Numbered from the stretch's first letter, positions 16,611 to 27,079 are shown. The stretch is 52,311 bases of DNA from Thermoplasmatota archaeon (GCA_028279585.1 JANQNL010000156.1:1-52311), one strand, 5' to 3'. Notes: generated from the letters alone by a model not told the origin. Numbers and translations: made by a program.

Positions 16611-18791
16611 ATGACCTCTGGACCTGCACGTACACTACCGCTCATCGCCGTCATTTTCACACTAGTCCTAGTCGTCGCCATGACCCCTTCTACTACGGGC
16701 CATACCCCTGCCCCGATAGTTGAGGAACAGTGGTACGACGACTGGTCTTGTGACGTGGACGGTAACAGAGTTGAGGACCGACTGGACCAGTTTATCGCAG
16801 GTGAACAAGCCATGGGACTTACCAGGGCAGCAGAGAGGGGATTCATCAGCCTCTCGAACCTTCCACTGTTCATTGACTACGATCATCCACCTACAACAGA
16901 CGATGTGGATGCGTTGAAGAGCGCATGTCCAGGTGCAGAGGTGGACTACGTCTCCACCATGATCGACACAGTGGCCATCCAGGGTGTCAGAGCCTCCCAT
17001 ATCGACCACATCCTCACCCTTGAGGGGGTTGTAATGATCGAGTACCAGGGCATCTACGTCCCACTCCTGGACACATCCGTCCGTGCCATCAAGGCCAATC
17101 CCTCCGACGAGTATTCCCCGGAAACCGCCTGGGAGTTCGAGACCGGATACCAGGGTGATGGGATAGTGGTCGCGGTCCTGGATACTGGTGTTGACGACTC
17201 CCACCCAGCCCTTCGAGGGAAGTTCGTGGCAGGTGTGGACTTCACGGACTCGTCAGACAACCAGGACGGTACCAACAACCCGGACGATGCAGACGGTCAT
17301 GGCACCCACTGTGCTGGCACCGTCATGGGAGCCGGGAACGCTGACGGAACTCACAAGGGCGTTGCTCCACAGGCAAGCCTTGTGGACCTCAAGGTTCTGC
17401 AGGACTGGGGTGTCGGCGGTGACCTGCTGAACGGCATCGAGTGGTGCACCCTGAACAAGGACGACTTCAGTATCAACGTCCTTTCCATTTCCATAGGCGA
17501 GTTCGGTGGTGGGGACGATGACGGCAACGGTGCCAACGCCAGAGCCGCACAGCAGGCCACAGAAGCGGGCCTTGTTGTTGTAGCGGCCATCGGAAACGAC
17601 GGTAACTCTCATGTCGGGATATCCCAGCCAGCGTCCGCAGATAACGTCATAGCAGTGGGTGCCATCGATGATATGGACACCATCGGAAGGGGCGATGACG
17701 AGATAGCCGACTTCTCCCAGAGCGGCCCCAGGCGAAGCGACGGGGATGGAACGTCCACGGACGAATACAAGCCGGACGTTGTGGCCCCTGGCGTCGGAAT
17801 AGACGCTGCAGCCCACTCACGCTTCAGGATACTCATCCCTGCAGGGGATGTTGAGAAATCGGGAACATCCATGGCCTGCCCCCACGTGGCAGGTATCTGC
17901 GCTTTGATGATCCAGGCCAATCCGAACCTGAACCCTTCCCAGATCCAGGAGATAATGAGGCTTTCGTCAGAACCGAAGGGTACCCCCCACTACACTGGTG
18001 ATGAGGGGACCTACTCCAAGCTTTACGGCTTCGGCATGGTGGACGCCTACAACGCTCTGAAAATGGGTGCTGGGGACTACCAGGAGATCCATGTGACCAG
18101 TCCGACCGACGGTGCTTACGTCTGGGGCAACTACGAGATCGCAGGAACAGCTGCGGACCTTCGTGGCAGCATCACCCAGGTCGAGGTTTCTACGGAGGAA
18201 GGTGCCTGGGACCTTGCAGATGGGACGAATACATGGTCATACACCTGGGATACCACTGGTAAGACCAATGGTGCAACCACCATCAAGGTCAGGTCCACCA
18301 ACGATAGGAGCACCCAGTCACAGACGTTCACTCGCGCGTGCATCGTTAACAATATCCGTGCATCGATAACCACCCCCGCCGCCGGGAGTAACCATGATGA
18401 TTTCGTTTCAGTAGAAGGGACGCTGGATGGTTTCGCGATAGAAGGGGTCCAGGTCGGTGTGGACAATGGTGGTTGGGCAGATGCTGTGGATTACTCTCCA
18501 GGTGCTGATTGGACCGTGTTCAAGGCCACTGTGGACCTGAACGAAGGGAGTGTCACTGAAGGGTCGCACACCATCAACGTCCGTGTCCTTTTCCAGGGTA
18601 ACTGGATCGCAGCTGGAAGTATCGCTGTCACGGTAGAGGGTAGTGGTGGCGGTGGAGGTGGAGGAGGTATCGGCGGCGGTTCTGATGGTAGTTCTCCAAT
18701 TCCAGGATTCCTCTTTGGGGAGATAATAGCTGTCATCATCATCGTATTGGTGGCTGCGCTCATACTGTATGGTGGATACAGAAAAAGGTGA
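16611..18791 (+). CDS. Subtilisin-like serine protease (S8), secreted and membrane-anchored
   Basis: The 726-residue protein has a signal peptide (1-30), a propeptide region (about 45-150) and an S8 domain with catalytic Asp191 ('VLDTGVDDSHP'), His230 ('DGHGTHCAGT') and Ser420 ('SGTSMACPHVAG'), plus the oxyanion Asn in 'AAIGNDG'. Two Ig-like domains (about 500-670), a poly-Gly linker and a C-terminal transmembrane helix (about 700-722) ending 'GGYRKR' follow. It would degrade proteins at the cell surface. ATG 16611 was chosen because the TATA box is at 16567 and the signal peptide starts there; ATG 16557 would add 18 residues. Confidence 0.93.
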   Translation: MTSGPARTLPLIAVIFTLVLVVAMTPSTTGHTPAPIVEEQWYDDWSCDVDGNRVEDRLDQFIAGEQAMGLTRAAERGFISLSNLPLFIDYDHPPTTDDVDALKSACPGAEVDYVSTMIDTVAIQGVRASHIDHILTLEGVVMIEYQGIYVPLLDTSVRAIKANPSDEYSPETAWEFETGYQGDGIVVAVLDTGVDDSHPALRGKFVAGVDFTDSSDNQDGTNNPDDADGHGTHCAGTVMGAGNADGTHKGVAPQASLVDLKVLQDWGVGGDLLNGIEWCTLNKDDFSINVLSISIGEFGGGDDDGNGANARAAQQATEAGLVVVAAIGNDGNSHVGISQPASADNVIAVGAIDDMDTIGRGDDEIADFSQSGPRRSDGDGTSTDEYKPDVVAPGVGIDAAAHSRFRILIPAGDVEKSGTSMACPHVAGICALMIQANPNLNPSQIQEIMRLSSEPKGTPHYTGDEGTYSKLYGFGMVDAYNALKMGAGDYQEIHVTSPTDGAYVWGNYEIAGTAADLRGSITQVEVSTEEGAWDLADGTNTWSYTWDTTGKTNGATTIKVRSTNDRSTQSQTFTRACIVNNIRASITTPAAGSNHDDFVSVEGTLDGFAIEGVQVGVDNGGWADAVDYSPGADWTVFKATVDLNEGSVTEGSHTINVRVLFQGNWIAAGSIAVTVEGSGGGGGGGGIGGGSDGSSPIPGFLFGEIIAVIIIVLVAALILYGGYRKR

Positions 18792-18827
18792 TCGGCCCCC
18801 ATTGTAGGAGGCCGACGAACATTCGTA

Positions 18828-20492
18828 TTATGGTGCTGACCAGCCAGGGCCTTCTACGTCGCCCTTGCCGATGTTCGGTCCACCACCGTTGAGACCTGTT
18901 GGGACACCGTCTGCGAACCTCAGGTTCACATCCTGCTGTGGGAATGGTATCTCGATGCCCTCCTTGTTGAACTTCTGATGGATCTCGTGGAGGAGGTCGG
19001 ACTTGATGAGTCCCCTGTTGTCCAGGTGGTCTGCCCATAGGTAGATCGTCATGTTGATGCTGGAGTCTGCAAGCTCTCCGATACGGACAACTGGATTCTT
19101 ATCTGGACCCTTCTGGACATTGGGGTGGGCCTTGGCTATCTCAAGGGCAAGCTTCTCTGCGCGTCTGGTATCCTCACCATAAGCGATGCCGAACGGTACT
19201 GCCACCTTTATCTCGGTGGAAGGCTCGGTGATGTTGATGACCATAGCGCCGGCCAGGACGCTGTTGGGCACGATGACAAGCTGATGCTTGAACACAGCAT
19301 ACAGCTGGGTCGTCCTCATGCCGATCTGCTTGATCTCGTACACCTCTCCATCGAAGATTATCTGGTCATGGACCTTGAACTTCGGTTCGATGATGAGGAA
19401 CACACCAGCAAAGAAGTTGCTCAATGTGTCCTGGGCCGCGAACGCAATGACCAAACCAGCAACTCCCATACCGGTTATGAGGACCGATACGTCGATGCCG
19501 AGGTAATGCAGGCCATAAGCGAAGCCGAAGAAGAAGATGATAACAGAGCCGACCTTCCTCAACATCGGGATGAGGATATGGCGCAGCTGGATGTTCTTCT
19601 TGGCGTGATACTCGCCCAGGTAGGTCAGGACTGCCATGTAGATCTTGATACCCAACCATGTGAAAAGGATGATCAGGAACGCATTGTAGGCTGCATCTAT
19701 CTTGGATAGAAGCTCGGCAGGAAGGTCGAACGCGCTGATGGCTCCTACGACACCATTGACGAACAATGCGACGATGATGGGCTTTCTCACCATCTCCACG
19801 ATGATATCGTCGATGTGGGTCTTTGTCTTGGCTGCAAGCTTTTTGACCACTGGGATAAGGATGAACAGGAACAGGATACCTGCAAGGAAGTAGACGAACA
19901 GGTAGACGAAGAACTTGATAACTGGCATATCCAGGATCTCTGGCATATCCACCACCACTCCGCCGACGTTGATGCCCTTTATCCTGGCTCCCAGGAACAG
20001 GTAGCCGGATTGATCGGGCTGGTCGGCATCGAGCTCGGCCATGGCGGTCCTTGTCATGGTTCCGTTGTTCGTACCATCGATCTCTCTTATCGTGAACGTG
20101 ACAGTGATATCGCTTTTCGAATCCTTGGCCTCGAGAAGGGCCTGGGTGTTCTCAACCACAAGTAGCGCGGTGTAGATCTCTGAAGGCTTCAGGATCACGA
20201 CCGACTCATCCATGGAGTTGGTCCATATATCGGTCTCGGTCATCTCAACGCTGATCTTGATCAGGAAGGTGCTGGTAGCGTCCGAGTTGTACACCGTCCA
20301 CTGGAACGTGATGTCCTTGTCGACTTCGCTTATGGTCTTCTCATAGCCACCTGTATCTGATTCGTAAACATAGATACCGCCAATGCTCTGTGCATCATTT
20401 GCAGCTACTGGTAAGCAGCCGAACAATGGGATAAGGAGCAATGCGAGGATGGCAATTCCAAAAAGTACACGAGTATACTTAGTATAGCTCAT
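18828..20492 (-). CDS. Mechanosensitive channel, MscS family, with extracellular N-terminal domain
   Basis: The 554-residue protein has a signal peptide (1-31), a predicted extracellular beta domain (about 32-175) and several transmembrane helices (about 185-365). The MscS pore helix and beta domain follow: 'GMGVAGLVIAFAAQDTL', 'NFFAGVFLIIEPKFKVHDQI' and 'GMRTTQLYAVFKHQLVIVPN'. A cytoplasmic alpha/beta domain reads 'IAYGEDTRRAEKLALEIA'. It releases osmolytes on hypo-osmotic shock. The signal-peptide-plus-ectodomain form is larger than the basic 280-residue MscS. The ATG has GGGGGAC upstream. It is convergent with the subtilisin gene. Confidence 0.92.
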   Translation of the reverse strand: MSYTKYTRVLFGIAILALLLIPLFGCLPVAANDAQSIGGIYVYESDTGGYEKTISEVDKDITFQWTVYNSDATSTFLIKISVEMTETDIWTNSMDESVVILKPSEIYTALLVVENTQALLEAKDSKSDITVTFTIREIDGTNNGTMTRTAMAELDADQPDQSGYLFLGARIKGINVGGVVVDMPEILDMPVIKFFVYLFVYFLAGILFLFILIPVVKKLAAKTKTHIDDIIVEMVRKPIIVALFVNGVVGAISAFDLPAELLSKIDAAYNAFLIILFTWLGIKIYMAVLTYLGEYHAKKNIQLRHILIPMLRKVGSVIIFFFGFAYGLHYLGIDVSVLITGMGVAGLVIAFAAQDTLSNFFAGVFLIIEPKFKVHDQIIFDGEVYEIKQIGMRTTQLYAVFKHQLVIVPNSVLAGAMVINITEPSTEIKVAVPFGIAYGEDTRRAEKLALEIAKAHPNVQKGPDKNPVVRIGELADSSINMTIYLWADHLDNRGLIKSDLLHEIHQKFNKEGIEIPFPQQDVNLRFADGVPTGLNGGGPNIGKGDVEGPGWSAP

Positions 20493-20579
20493 ATCATGTC
20501 CCCCTGCGGCTCATTGACACATAAGTCCAACGTGACCTCGTGTCCCAATGGGCCTTGATGGGGCCAATATTGTACGGAG

Positions 20580-20590
20580 TAATAAATTTA
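20580..20590 (+). promoter_or_regulatory. TATA box of the acidic zinc-ribbon gene
   Basis: TAATAAATTTA lies about 28 bases before ATG 20614, suggesting a leaderless transcript and arguing against the in-frame ATG at 20548. Confidence 0.6.
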
Positions 20591-20613
20591 TTCTAGGACC
20601 AATATCCCCTGTC

Positions 20614-21606
20614 ATGCGCTGCCCTGGATGTGGACGCATAAATAGGGACGATGCTCCCTCTTGTTTCGCATGTGGTCAGGTCTTTGGAGCCCAGGCCCCG
20701 CCTCCACCTCCAACCCCAGCTGCAGCCCCACCACCACCTCCTCCACAAAAGCCTGAAGAGGCACAGGAAGAGGAGCTTCCAGAGATGCAGCCCATCCCTG
20801 ACGAGGAGTTCCAGGGCGAGATAGACGAGCTGCTTGTCCAGATGGAGCCAGTGGAAGAGGGAGAGGCTTCCCCACCACCACCACCACCAGAAGCCGAGGA
20901 GGAGGAAGAGCAGGAGTTCGAGGTGGAGTTCGAAGACGATGAGGAGGAGGAGGAGCCAGAGGTCATCTTTGAGGATGATGGGGACGAACCCGAAGTTGTC
21001 TTCGAGGATGACGGGGACGAGCCAGAGGTGGTCTTTGAGGACGATCCTTTCGAATCTGACGATTCTTCGGACCTTTCGGACAGTGGTCCTCAAGGTGGGG
21101 ATGAGCCAGAAGTGGTCTTCGAGGACGATGATGACGACGACGATGACGACGAGCCTGATACCCCTCCTATGTCGGAGGAGGAAGAAGAGGCGTTCCTCAA
21201 CTCCCTGGGTGGTTCAACGGTCAACACCCGGGCAAAGGCCATGCAGCTCACACAGACCGTGATGTATCGCATTGCGAACCTCAAGGCAAAGGAGACCAAG
21301 GTCGATGATGTGGAGGCACTTCTGTCACAGGCTATCACGACCACGGATTATGCCTTCGCCATCAAGATAAGCAATGAGGCCCTGGAAAAGATCGAGGAGC
21401 TGGAGAAGGAATGTGACTCCAGGTTCTTCCAGGAGACCGCAGAGAAGTTCCATTTCGCTCGCAGCCAGATGATCATCGCCAAGACGAAGGGCTCAGATAC
21501 CGAAGCTGCGGAATCGCTTTTGGAGGATGCTTCCCAGGCCATAGCTCGTTCAGACTATGGACGGGCTGACAATCTCATAACTCGGGCACTCAAGAGCCTT
21601 GAGTGA
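20614..21606 (+). CDS. Acidic repeat protein with N-terminal zinc ribbon and C-terminal helical domain
   Basis: The 330-residue protein starts with a zinc ribbon (Cys3, Cys6, Cys17, Cys20 in 'CPGCGRINRDD...CFACG'). A Pro-rich segment (30-50) and a strongly acidic region (55-190) follow; the latter has four spaced copies of a unit like 'EPEVVFEDDGD' and a run of Asp. The C-terminal 130 residues are alpha-helical and resemble a TPR/coiled-coil bundle ('AKAMQLTQTVMYRIANLKAKE'). It should be cytoplasmic; the function is unknown. ATG 20614 is chosen because the Cys cluster begins there and a TATA box sits about 28 bases upstream. Confidence 0.75.
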   Translation: MRCPGCGRINRDDAPSCFACGQVFGAQAPPPPPTPAAAPPPPPPQKPEEAQEEELPEMQPIPDEEFQGEIDELLVQMEPVEEGEASPPPPPPEAEEEEEQEFEVEFEDDEEEEEPEVIFEDDGDEPEVVFEDDGDEPEVVFEDDPFESDDSSDLSDSGPQGGDEPEVVFEDDDDDDDDDEPDTPPMSEEEEEAFLNSLGGSTVNTRAKAMQLTQTVMYRIANLKAKETKVDDVEALLSQAITTTDYAFAIKISNEALEKIEELEKECDSRFFQETAEKFHFARSQMIIAKTKGSDTEAAESLLEDASQAIARSDYGRADNLITRALKSLE

Positions 21607-21612
21607 AGAATT

Positions 21613-22329
21613 CTAACGACCTACAACATATCCACAGACATAGCAGCGCTTCGAAGCCGTGAGGTTCATGAAGCTCCCGCACTGTGGACACTTGGTCATG
21701 TTCACCGAAGCCACACCTGGGATGTATAGTGGTGAGTCCGATCTATGCAACGGACCCTTTACAGCATCCGTTCGGTACTCCTCCTCTCTCCTTGTGAACG
21801 ATCGCTTCGGGATAGGTGCTGCCTTGGAAATGGTCTTCTTCTCCTCCACCCTCTCCTTTGCCTTGGGATCGATAAGGTCACCAGCAGCGACCTTTGGTCC
21901 GTAGCGTGGCTTGATCGTTCCACGGTCTGTCGGGGGGCGTTCTGGCCTCATAGGCCTTTCCCTGGGTCGAGGTTTTGGAGATGCCCGCGCTTTCTCTGCA
22001 AGTGGGGTCTCGTCCTCTTCCTCTTCTTCCTCCTCTTCTATATCCTCCTTGCCCTTACTGGGCGTATGAGGTTTTCCAAGGAGTAACGCATCCCCTGGGG
22101 GAAGAAGTGAATGGGTCTTGTGGGGGGCCTGGAGGATAGCATAGAGGCGCGGGTCGAGCTCCTGGTACTTCTCGTCGTGGGACATCACTGCCTCCGACTC
22201 TTCAAGCTCGAACTCGATCTCTTCTGTATCCTCATCATCATCATCTAAAAGTTCATCGTCGTGGTCGGGCTTCACCGCTTTTTTCCTTTTCTTGCGGTCT
22301 TTTTCTTCTGGGTCTATGGTGAAATACAT
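21613..22329 (-). CDS. Acidic/basic low-complexity protein with C-terminal zinc ribbon
   Basis: A 238-residue protein with alternating charged segments: Lys/Arg (5-25), Asp/Glu (27-50), Glu (105-120) and Arg/Pro (125-150). It ends in a zinc ribbon 'CPQCGSFMNLTASKRCYVCG'. There is no signal or membrane segment and no recognised family. It faces the acidic zinc-ribbon gene tail to tail, with six bases between stops. The start at ATG 22329 fits a minus-strand TTAAATAG box (about 22368-22375); a TTG at 22356 would add nine residues. Confidence 0.65.
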   Translation of the reverse strand: MYFTIDPEEKDRKKRKKAVKPDHDDELLDDDDEDTEEIEFELEESEAVMSHDEKYQELDPRLYAILQAPHKTHSLLPPGDALLLGKPHTPSKGKEDIEEEEEEEEDETPLAEKARASPKPRPRERPMRPERPPTDRGTIKPRYGPKVAAGDLIDPKAKERVEEKKTISKAAPIPKRSFTRREEEYRTDAVKGPLHRSDSPLYIPGVASVNMTKCPQCGSFMNLTASKRCYVCGYVVGR

Positions 22330-22494
22330 CCCTCCACGAAAGCGCGCAAGAATCAACAGTGAGGTGCCTCTATTTAATTGTTGACTACTCAGTTACAGAT
22401 TCGTTTGTGCAAGGTGCACAAAACCCACTTTCAGTCACCCCAGACCTTCGAACATATATATGTGTACACAACTCGGGAGCTTGGTAGGCACGAT

Positions 22495-25452
22495 ATGGCC
22501 AAAAGAAAGGGCACTGCTGGCAAGCAGATAAGAAAGACCAATGGCAGCGTTAAATTGGACCGCAATAAAGTGGACCAATCAAAGGGAGTATACGTCTTCG
22601 GAGCCCGGGAGCATAACCTCCAGGATATTGATACGTTCATTCCTCGAAACAAGTTCGTTGTTATCACTGGGATCTCTGGTTCTGGAAAGTCCACTTTAGC
22701 CTTCGATACGATCTTTGCAGAAGGTCAGCGCCGATATGTCGAGTCCCTTTCAGCCTACGCAAGGCAGTTCCTTGGTCAGATGAAGAAGCCGGATGTGGAC
22801 CTCATCGAGGGGCTCTCTCCTGCAATTTCCATAGACCAGAAGAGCCGTTCGTCCAATCCGCGGTCCACAGTAGGAACGGTGACCGAGATCTATGACCATC
22901 TTCGACTGCTCTATGCCAGGATAGGTGTGCCCCACTGTCCAGAATGCGGTCTGGTGGTCCAGCAGCAGACCGTCCCGCAGATAGTGGACCAACTCCTCGA
23001 GGAGTACGAGAACAAGGTCCTCTATGTGGCCGCTTGTGTGGTCCGGGATAGGAAAGGCACCTACAATGCGATCTTCAAGAGGTATCTTGCCCAGGGCTTT
23101 GCCAGGATAATCATCGACGGCGAGGAGCACGAGCTCGAGGACCTGGTAGAGCGGGTAGAGAGCCAGAAGTACACCCTGGACCGATACAAGGTCCATACCA
23201 TCCATGTGGTCACGGACAGGGTCAAGGTCACCAAGCAGAACCTGAAAAGGCTTTCAGACTCTGTTGAGACCGCCATGCAGTATGCCGAGGGCTCTGTGGA
23301 CATCTCTGTCAGACCTACCAAGAACAAGGGATTCGATTTCAAGACGCACTCCCTGAAAAGGGCATGCCCGGATTGCGGCAAGTCCTTCGACGAGCTCGCA
23401 CCCAGGAACTTCTCGTTCAATAATCCTCACGGCGCCTGCCCGAACTGTCACGGTCTTGGTTATCTGCTGGCCATTGATGAGGACCTGGTCATTCCAGATC
23501 CTACTTTGAACATCTATGACGGAGCTATCAAACCATTCGCGTCGACCTTCCAGAGCTATATGCAGCAGATCCTGGACTCGGTCCTGACCTACTATGACGC
23601 TTCACCCCTGACACCATGGGAGGACCTCCCTGATGAGGTTAAGGACGTCATCCTCCACGGTTCTGGTAACACCCGGATACCTTATCTGCTCACAGGGGAC
23701 GATAGGTCCTACCAGTACAAGAAGCCGTTCGAAGGCGTCATCCCGATGCTTGAGCGCAGGTACCGTGAGACGACCTCCAGTGGCATGAAGGAGCTCTACG
23801 AGAAGTACATGAGCCAGGACAAATGCCCCGTCTGCGAGGGGATGCGCCTGCGGCCAGAATCCAGAGCAGTTACCATCAACGACCGCTCCATCATGGACGT
23901 CACCACTTTCTCCATCAACGAAGCCTATGACTTCTTCGATGGGATCATGGACGACCTATCCGACAGGGACAGGCTCATCGCCAAAGAAGTTGTCAAGGAG
24001 ATAAAGGCCAGGTTAGGTTTCCTCAAGGACGTGGGGCTCGATTATGTGACCCTTGACAGGGCTGCTTCCACACTTTCAGGCGGGGAATCCCAGAGGATCA
24101 GATTGGCGACCCAGATAGGTTCAGGCCTGGTGGGAGTGTTGTATGTTCTGGACGAGCCGTCCATCGGTCTTCACCAGCGAGACAATGACCGGCTCATTGC
24201 CACGCTTAAAAGGCTACGGGACCTGGGTAATACTCTCATTGTAGTGGAGCACGACACAGAGACCATGCTCCAGGCCGACCATATCATCGACCTGGGACCA
24301 GGGGCTGGGAGGAACGGTGGCAACGTGGTCGCAGAAGGATCACCGGAAAAGATCATGAAGAACAAGAGCTCCCTTACTGGGAAATACCTGTCCGGCAAAG
24401 AAAGCATTCCGATACCCGAGAAGAGGCAGGAGCCGAACGGCAAGGAGATCGTCGTCAAGGGATGCAAGGAACACAACCTCAAGGACGTGGACTTCCACAT
24501 CCCTCTGGGCTGTTTCATCTGCGTCACAGGGGTGTCTGGCTCTGGCAAGTCCACCTTTGTTGATGACATCCTGTATCGTTCCCTGGCCCGGTACTTCTAC
24601 AGGGCCTCCGACGCTCCAGGCAAGCACGACATGATCGAGGGGCTCGAGAACATCGACAAGGTCATCATCATCGACCAGAGCCCTATCGGCAGGACACCGC
24701 GCTCGAATCCAGCCACATACACCAATGTATTCACCCCCATCAGGGAAGTGTTCGCCTCCACCCAGCATGCCCGGAAGTGGGGCTACAAGCCAGGACGGTT
24801 CTCGTTCAACGTCAAAGGTGGGAGGTGTGAAGCATGCGGTGGTGCAGGACTGATCAAGATAGAGATGCAGTTCCTTCCAGACGTCTACATCCCCTGCGAC
24901 ACCTGCAAAGGGAAGCGCTACGAGCGTGAGACCCTGGAAGTCCAGTACAACGGAAGGAACATCCACGAGGTCCTCAACATGTCCGTGGAGGAAGCCCTGG
25001 AGTTCTTCCATCCCATTCCAAAGATCAGGCGGAAGCTCCAGACGCTCTACGATGTGGGCCTGACCTATGTCCAGTTGGGACAACCAGCCACGACACTGTC
25101 CGGTGGAGAGGCACAGAGGGTGAAGCTTGCAACAGAACTTTCTAAGAAGGCCACCGGTAAGACGCTTTACTTGCTGGATGAACCTACCACGGGTCTGCAC
25201 TTCGAGGACATCAAAAAACTTCTGGCCGTGTTGCTTCGTCTCCGAAAGCAGGGAAACACCATCCTGGTCATCGAGCACAACATGGACGTCATCAAGTGCG
25301 CGGACCAGATAATAGACCTGGGACCAGAAGGGGGAGATGGTGGTGGACAGATAGTGGCAACTGGTACACCAGAAGAAATTTCCAAGTCTGGCTCATATAC
25401 TGGAGAATACCTCAAGCAGGTCCTCAAAGATGCCAAGACCGCTGACTGGTGA
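22495..25452 (+). CDS. uvrA: Excinuclease ABC subunit A (UvrA)
   Basis: The 985-residue protein has two ABC modules: Walker A 'GISGSGKST' (about residue 59) and 'GVSGSGKST' (about 680), and signatures '[17 protein letters not shown]' and '[15 protein letters not shown]'. It also has three zinc modules ('CPECG', 'CPDCGKSF...CPNCHG' and 'CEACGGAG...CDTCKG') and the insertion domains of true UvrA. It finds bulky DNA lesions and loads UvrB. UvrB and UvrC are not in this window. ATG 22495 is chosen because a TATA-like ACATATATATG lies about 35-40 bases upstream; ATG 22378 would add 39 unlikely residues. UvrABC in archaea is generally held to come from bacteria. Confidence 0.97.
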   Translation: MAKRKGTAGKQIRKTNGSVKLDRNKVDQSKGVYVFGAREHNLQDIDTFIPRNKFVVITGISGSGKSTLAFDTIFAEGQRRYVESLSAYARQFLGQMKKPDVDLIEGLSPAISIDQKSRSSNPRSTVGTVTEIYDHLRLLYARIGVPHCPECGLVVQQQTVPQIVDQLLEEYENKVLYVAACVVRDRKGTYNAIFKRYLAQGFARIIIDGEEHELEDLVERVESQKYTLDRYKVHTIHVVTDRVKVTKQNLKRLSDSVETAMQYAEGSVDISVRPTKNKGFDFKTHSLKRACPDCGKSFDELAPRNFSFNNPHGACPNCHGLGYLLAIDEDLVIPDPTLNIYDGAIKPFASTFQSYMQQILDSVLTYYDASPLTPWEDLPDEVKDVILHGSGNTRIPYLLTGDDRSYQYKKPFEGVIPMLERRYRETTSSGMKELYEKYMSQDKCPVCEGMRLRPESRAVTINDRSIMDVTTFSINEAYDFFDGIMDDLSDRDRLIAKEVVKEIKARLGFLKDVGLDYVTLDRAASTLSGGESQRIRLATQIGSGLVGVLYVLDEPSIGLHQRDNDRLIATLKRLRDLGNTLIVVEHDTETMLQADHIIDLGPGAGRNGGNVVAEGSPEKIMKNKSSLTGKYLSGKESIPIPEKRQEPNGKEIVVKGCKEHNLKDVDFHIPLGCFICVTGVSGSGKSTFVDDILYRSLARYFYRASDAPGKHDMIEGLENIDKVIIIDQSPIGRTPRSNPATYTNVFTPIREVFASTQHARKWGYKPGRFSFNVKGGRCEACGGAGLIKIEMQFLPDVYIPCDTCKGKRYERETLEVQYNGRNIHEVLNMSVEEALEFFHPIPKIRRKLQTLYDVGLTYVQLGQPATTLSGGEAQRVKLATELSKKATGKTLYLLDEPTTGLHFEDIKKLLAVLLRLRKQGNTILVIEHNMDVIKCADQIIDLGPEGGDGGGQIVATGTPEEISKSGSYTGEYLKQVLKDAKTADW

Positions 25453-25484
25453 TGCGCATCAGCTGTCCAAAATCAACCCATCTT

Positions 25485-25494
25485 CTATATATAG
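25485..25494 (+). promoter_or_regulatory. TATA box of pgk
   Basis: CTATATATAG is centred about 35 bases before the pgk ATG, implying a leader of roughly ten bases. Confidence 0.6.
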
Positions 25495-25524
25495 CGGTAT
25501 GTATTCTGAACGTCCAGTGGGAGT

Positions 25525-26901
25525 ATGGCGAAGGACTTCCTAACTATCGAGGACGTCGACCTGCGCGGCAAGACCGTGCTCATGCGGGTCGACCTCAATT
25601 CCCCTATCAACCCTGCCACGGGTAAGCTCCTAGGTGACATCAGGATACGCGAGCATGCCCAGAGCATAAAGAGGATGAAGGGGTGCAGGCTCGTTCTGAT
25701 AGCGCATCAGAGCAGGCCAGGCAAGGCAGATTTCGTATCATTGAACGAGCATGCGAAACGACTTGCCCACATACTTCGCAAACCGGTCCATTTCATCGAC
25801 GATCTATTCGGTTCCAAGGCCAGGAACGCTATCATGGGCCTTCGCATCGGGGAGATCCTTCTTTTGGAGAACGTCAGGTTCTACTCCGAGGAGGTCCTGG
25901 TCCCTGTGGACAAGAACACTCCCGATAGAAGCCACATCGTCAAGAACCTCGCACCGCTTGTGGACATGTTCGTGAACGATGCGTTCGCCACCTCTCACCG
26001 TGGCCAGATCTCCATGACAGGCTTTGCAGACATCATGCCGATGCTTGCTGGACCTGTGATGGCTCACGAGCTCAATTCTCTAGGCAAGGTCCTGGAGGAT
26101 GTTGAGAAGCCCTCCGTGGCTGTCCTTGGGGGCCTGAAGGTGGATGATTCCATCGCTGTGGCCAAGAACATGCTGGAAGCTGGGACGGTCGACACCGTCC
26201 TCACCACTGGTGTCGTGGCCAATGTGTTCCTGGTCTCCCATGGTTACGACCTTGGGAAGCCGAACATGGAGTTCATGCGGACAGAGATAAAGGACTACGA
26301 CAAGGTCCAGGAAGAGGCGGACGAGCTTCTGAAGAAGTATCCAGATGCGATAAAGACCCCCACAGACCTCGCTGTCAATGCAGATGGTGTGCGGGAGAGG
26401 GTGAGTCTCAAGGACCTACCTGTGGACAAACCACTTTTCGATATCGGTCTTGATACGATCATCAGATACGGGATGATCATCCGGGATGCCAAGACGGTCA
26501 CGGCCAATGGTCCTGCTGGAGTCTTCGAGCTTAAGGAGTTCGCACTTGGTACCAATGAGATCTTCAGAGCCATCGCTGATGCTCATGCTTATTCTGTTCT
26601 TGGTGGTGGCGAGACGAACGCTGTCATCGAGGCCATTGGGGTGAAGAGTCAGATCAGCCACATATCCACTGGAGGGGGTGCTTGCATCAGGTTCTTGGGT
26701 GGAGAGGCGTTGCCTGCTATCGAGGCTCTTCGGTTGTCGAAGAAGCTCTACGAGAAGGGTGCATACAACAAGCGGAAGAAGGAGGAGGGGCATAAGGTCG
26801 AGGTGGACGATTACACAGAGATCTATGATCGGCCGCCAGAGGGGACTACGCGAAAGGAGGAGAAGATCTACACTCCTTTGTATGAGATGGATGAGGAGTG
26901 A
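25525..26901 (+). CDS. pgk: Phosphoglycerate kinase, archaeal type
   Basis: The 458-residue protein carries 'LMRVDLNSPI', the substrate-binding 'AHQSRPG', 'LLENVRFYSEE', 'FVNDAFATSHR', the nucleotide-binding 'LGGLKVDDS', 'TANGPAGVFE' and the C-terminal 'GGGETNAVIE'/'STGGGACIRFLGGE'. It converts 1,3-bisphosphoglycerate and ADP to 3-phosphoglycerate and ATP, or the reverse in gluconeogenesis. It is about 40 residues longer than a typical archaeal PGK owing to a charged C-terminal tail. It appears monocistronic with its own TATA box. Glycerate kinase (11762) and a glyoxylate/hydroxypyruvate-type reductase (35525) in the same window supply related three-carbon intermediates. Confidence 0.96.
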   Translation: MAKDFLTIEDVDLRGKTVLMRVDLNSPINPATGKLLGDIRIREHAQSIKRMKGCRLVLIAHQSRPGKADFVSLNEHAKRLAHILRKPVHFIDDLFGSKARNAIMGLRIGEILLLENVRFYSEEVLVPVDKNTPDRSHIVKNLAPLVDMFVNDAFATSHRGQISMTGFADIMPMLAGPVMAHELNSLGKVLEDVEKPSVAVLGGLKVDDSIAVAKNMLEAGTVDTVLTTGVVANVFLVSHGYDLGKPNMEFMRTEIKDYDKVQEEADELLKKYPDAIKTPTDLAVNADGVRERVSLKDLPVDKPLFDIGLDTIIRYGMIIRDAKTVTANGPAGVFELKEFALGTNEIFRAIADAHAYSVLGGGETNAVIEAIGVKSQISHISTGGGACIRFLGGEALPAIEALRLSKKLYEKGAYNKRKKEEGHKVEVDDYTEIYDRPPEGTTRKEEKIYTPLYEMDEE

Positions 26902-26987
26902 TCGCTTCGCTCTCACTCCTTGAATGGTGTGCTTTCTGACGCGAGAAAATTCAAAGAGAGCCTGCTCGCCGCTTCTGCCCCACCCCC

Positions 26988-27079
26988 CTCGAGGTTTCTT
27001 GCGTAGTTGGTCGTTGTAACAGAAACTTCGAGACACTATCACGTCCGGTCGTCGTACCCAATTGAGGCCGTGATGTGTC
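26988..27079 (+). ncRNA. Putative structured ncRNA, 92-nt family, copy B (by tRNA-Thr)
   Basis: Stem 1 pairs CTCGAGGTTTCT (26988-26999) with AGAAACTTCGAG (27021-27032) without a bulge and with one G-U pair, around a 21-nt loop with CGT at loop positions 3-5 and TGTA at 16-19. Stem 2 is GACAC, a bulged T, then ATCACG, pairing with CGTGAT and GTGTC (ends 27079), with CGTCG in its loop. It is the most diverged copy, and the stem bases differ from copies C and D in matched pairs. A T5 run (27091-27095) follows, and tRNA-Thr begins 44 nt beyond on the other strand. No clear TATA box is seen upstream. Confidence 0.6.

Noticed and set aside
22378..22494. Longer N-terminus for UvrA
   Set aside because: A TATA-like box lies inside this stretch and the extra residues have no counterpart in UvrA.
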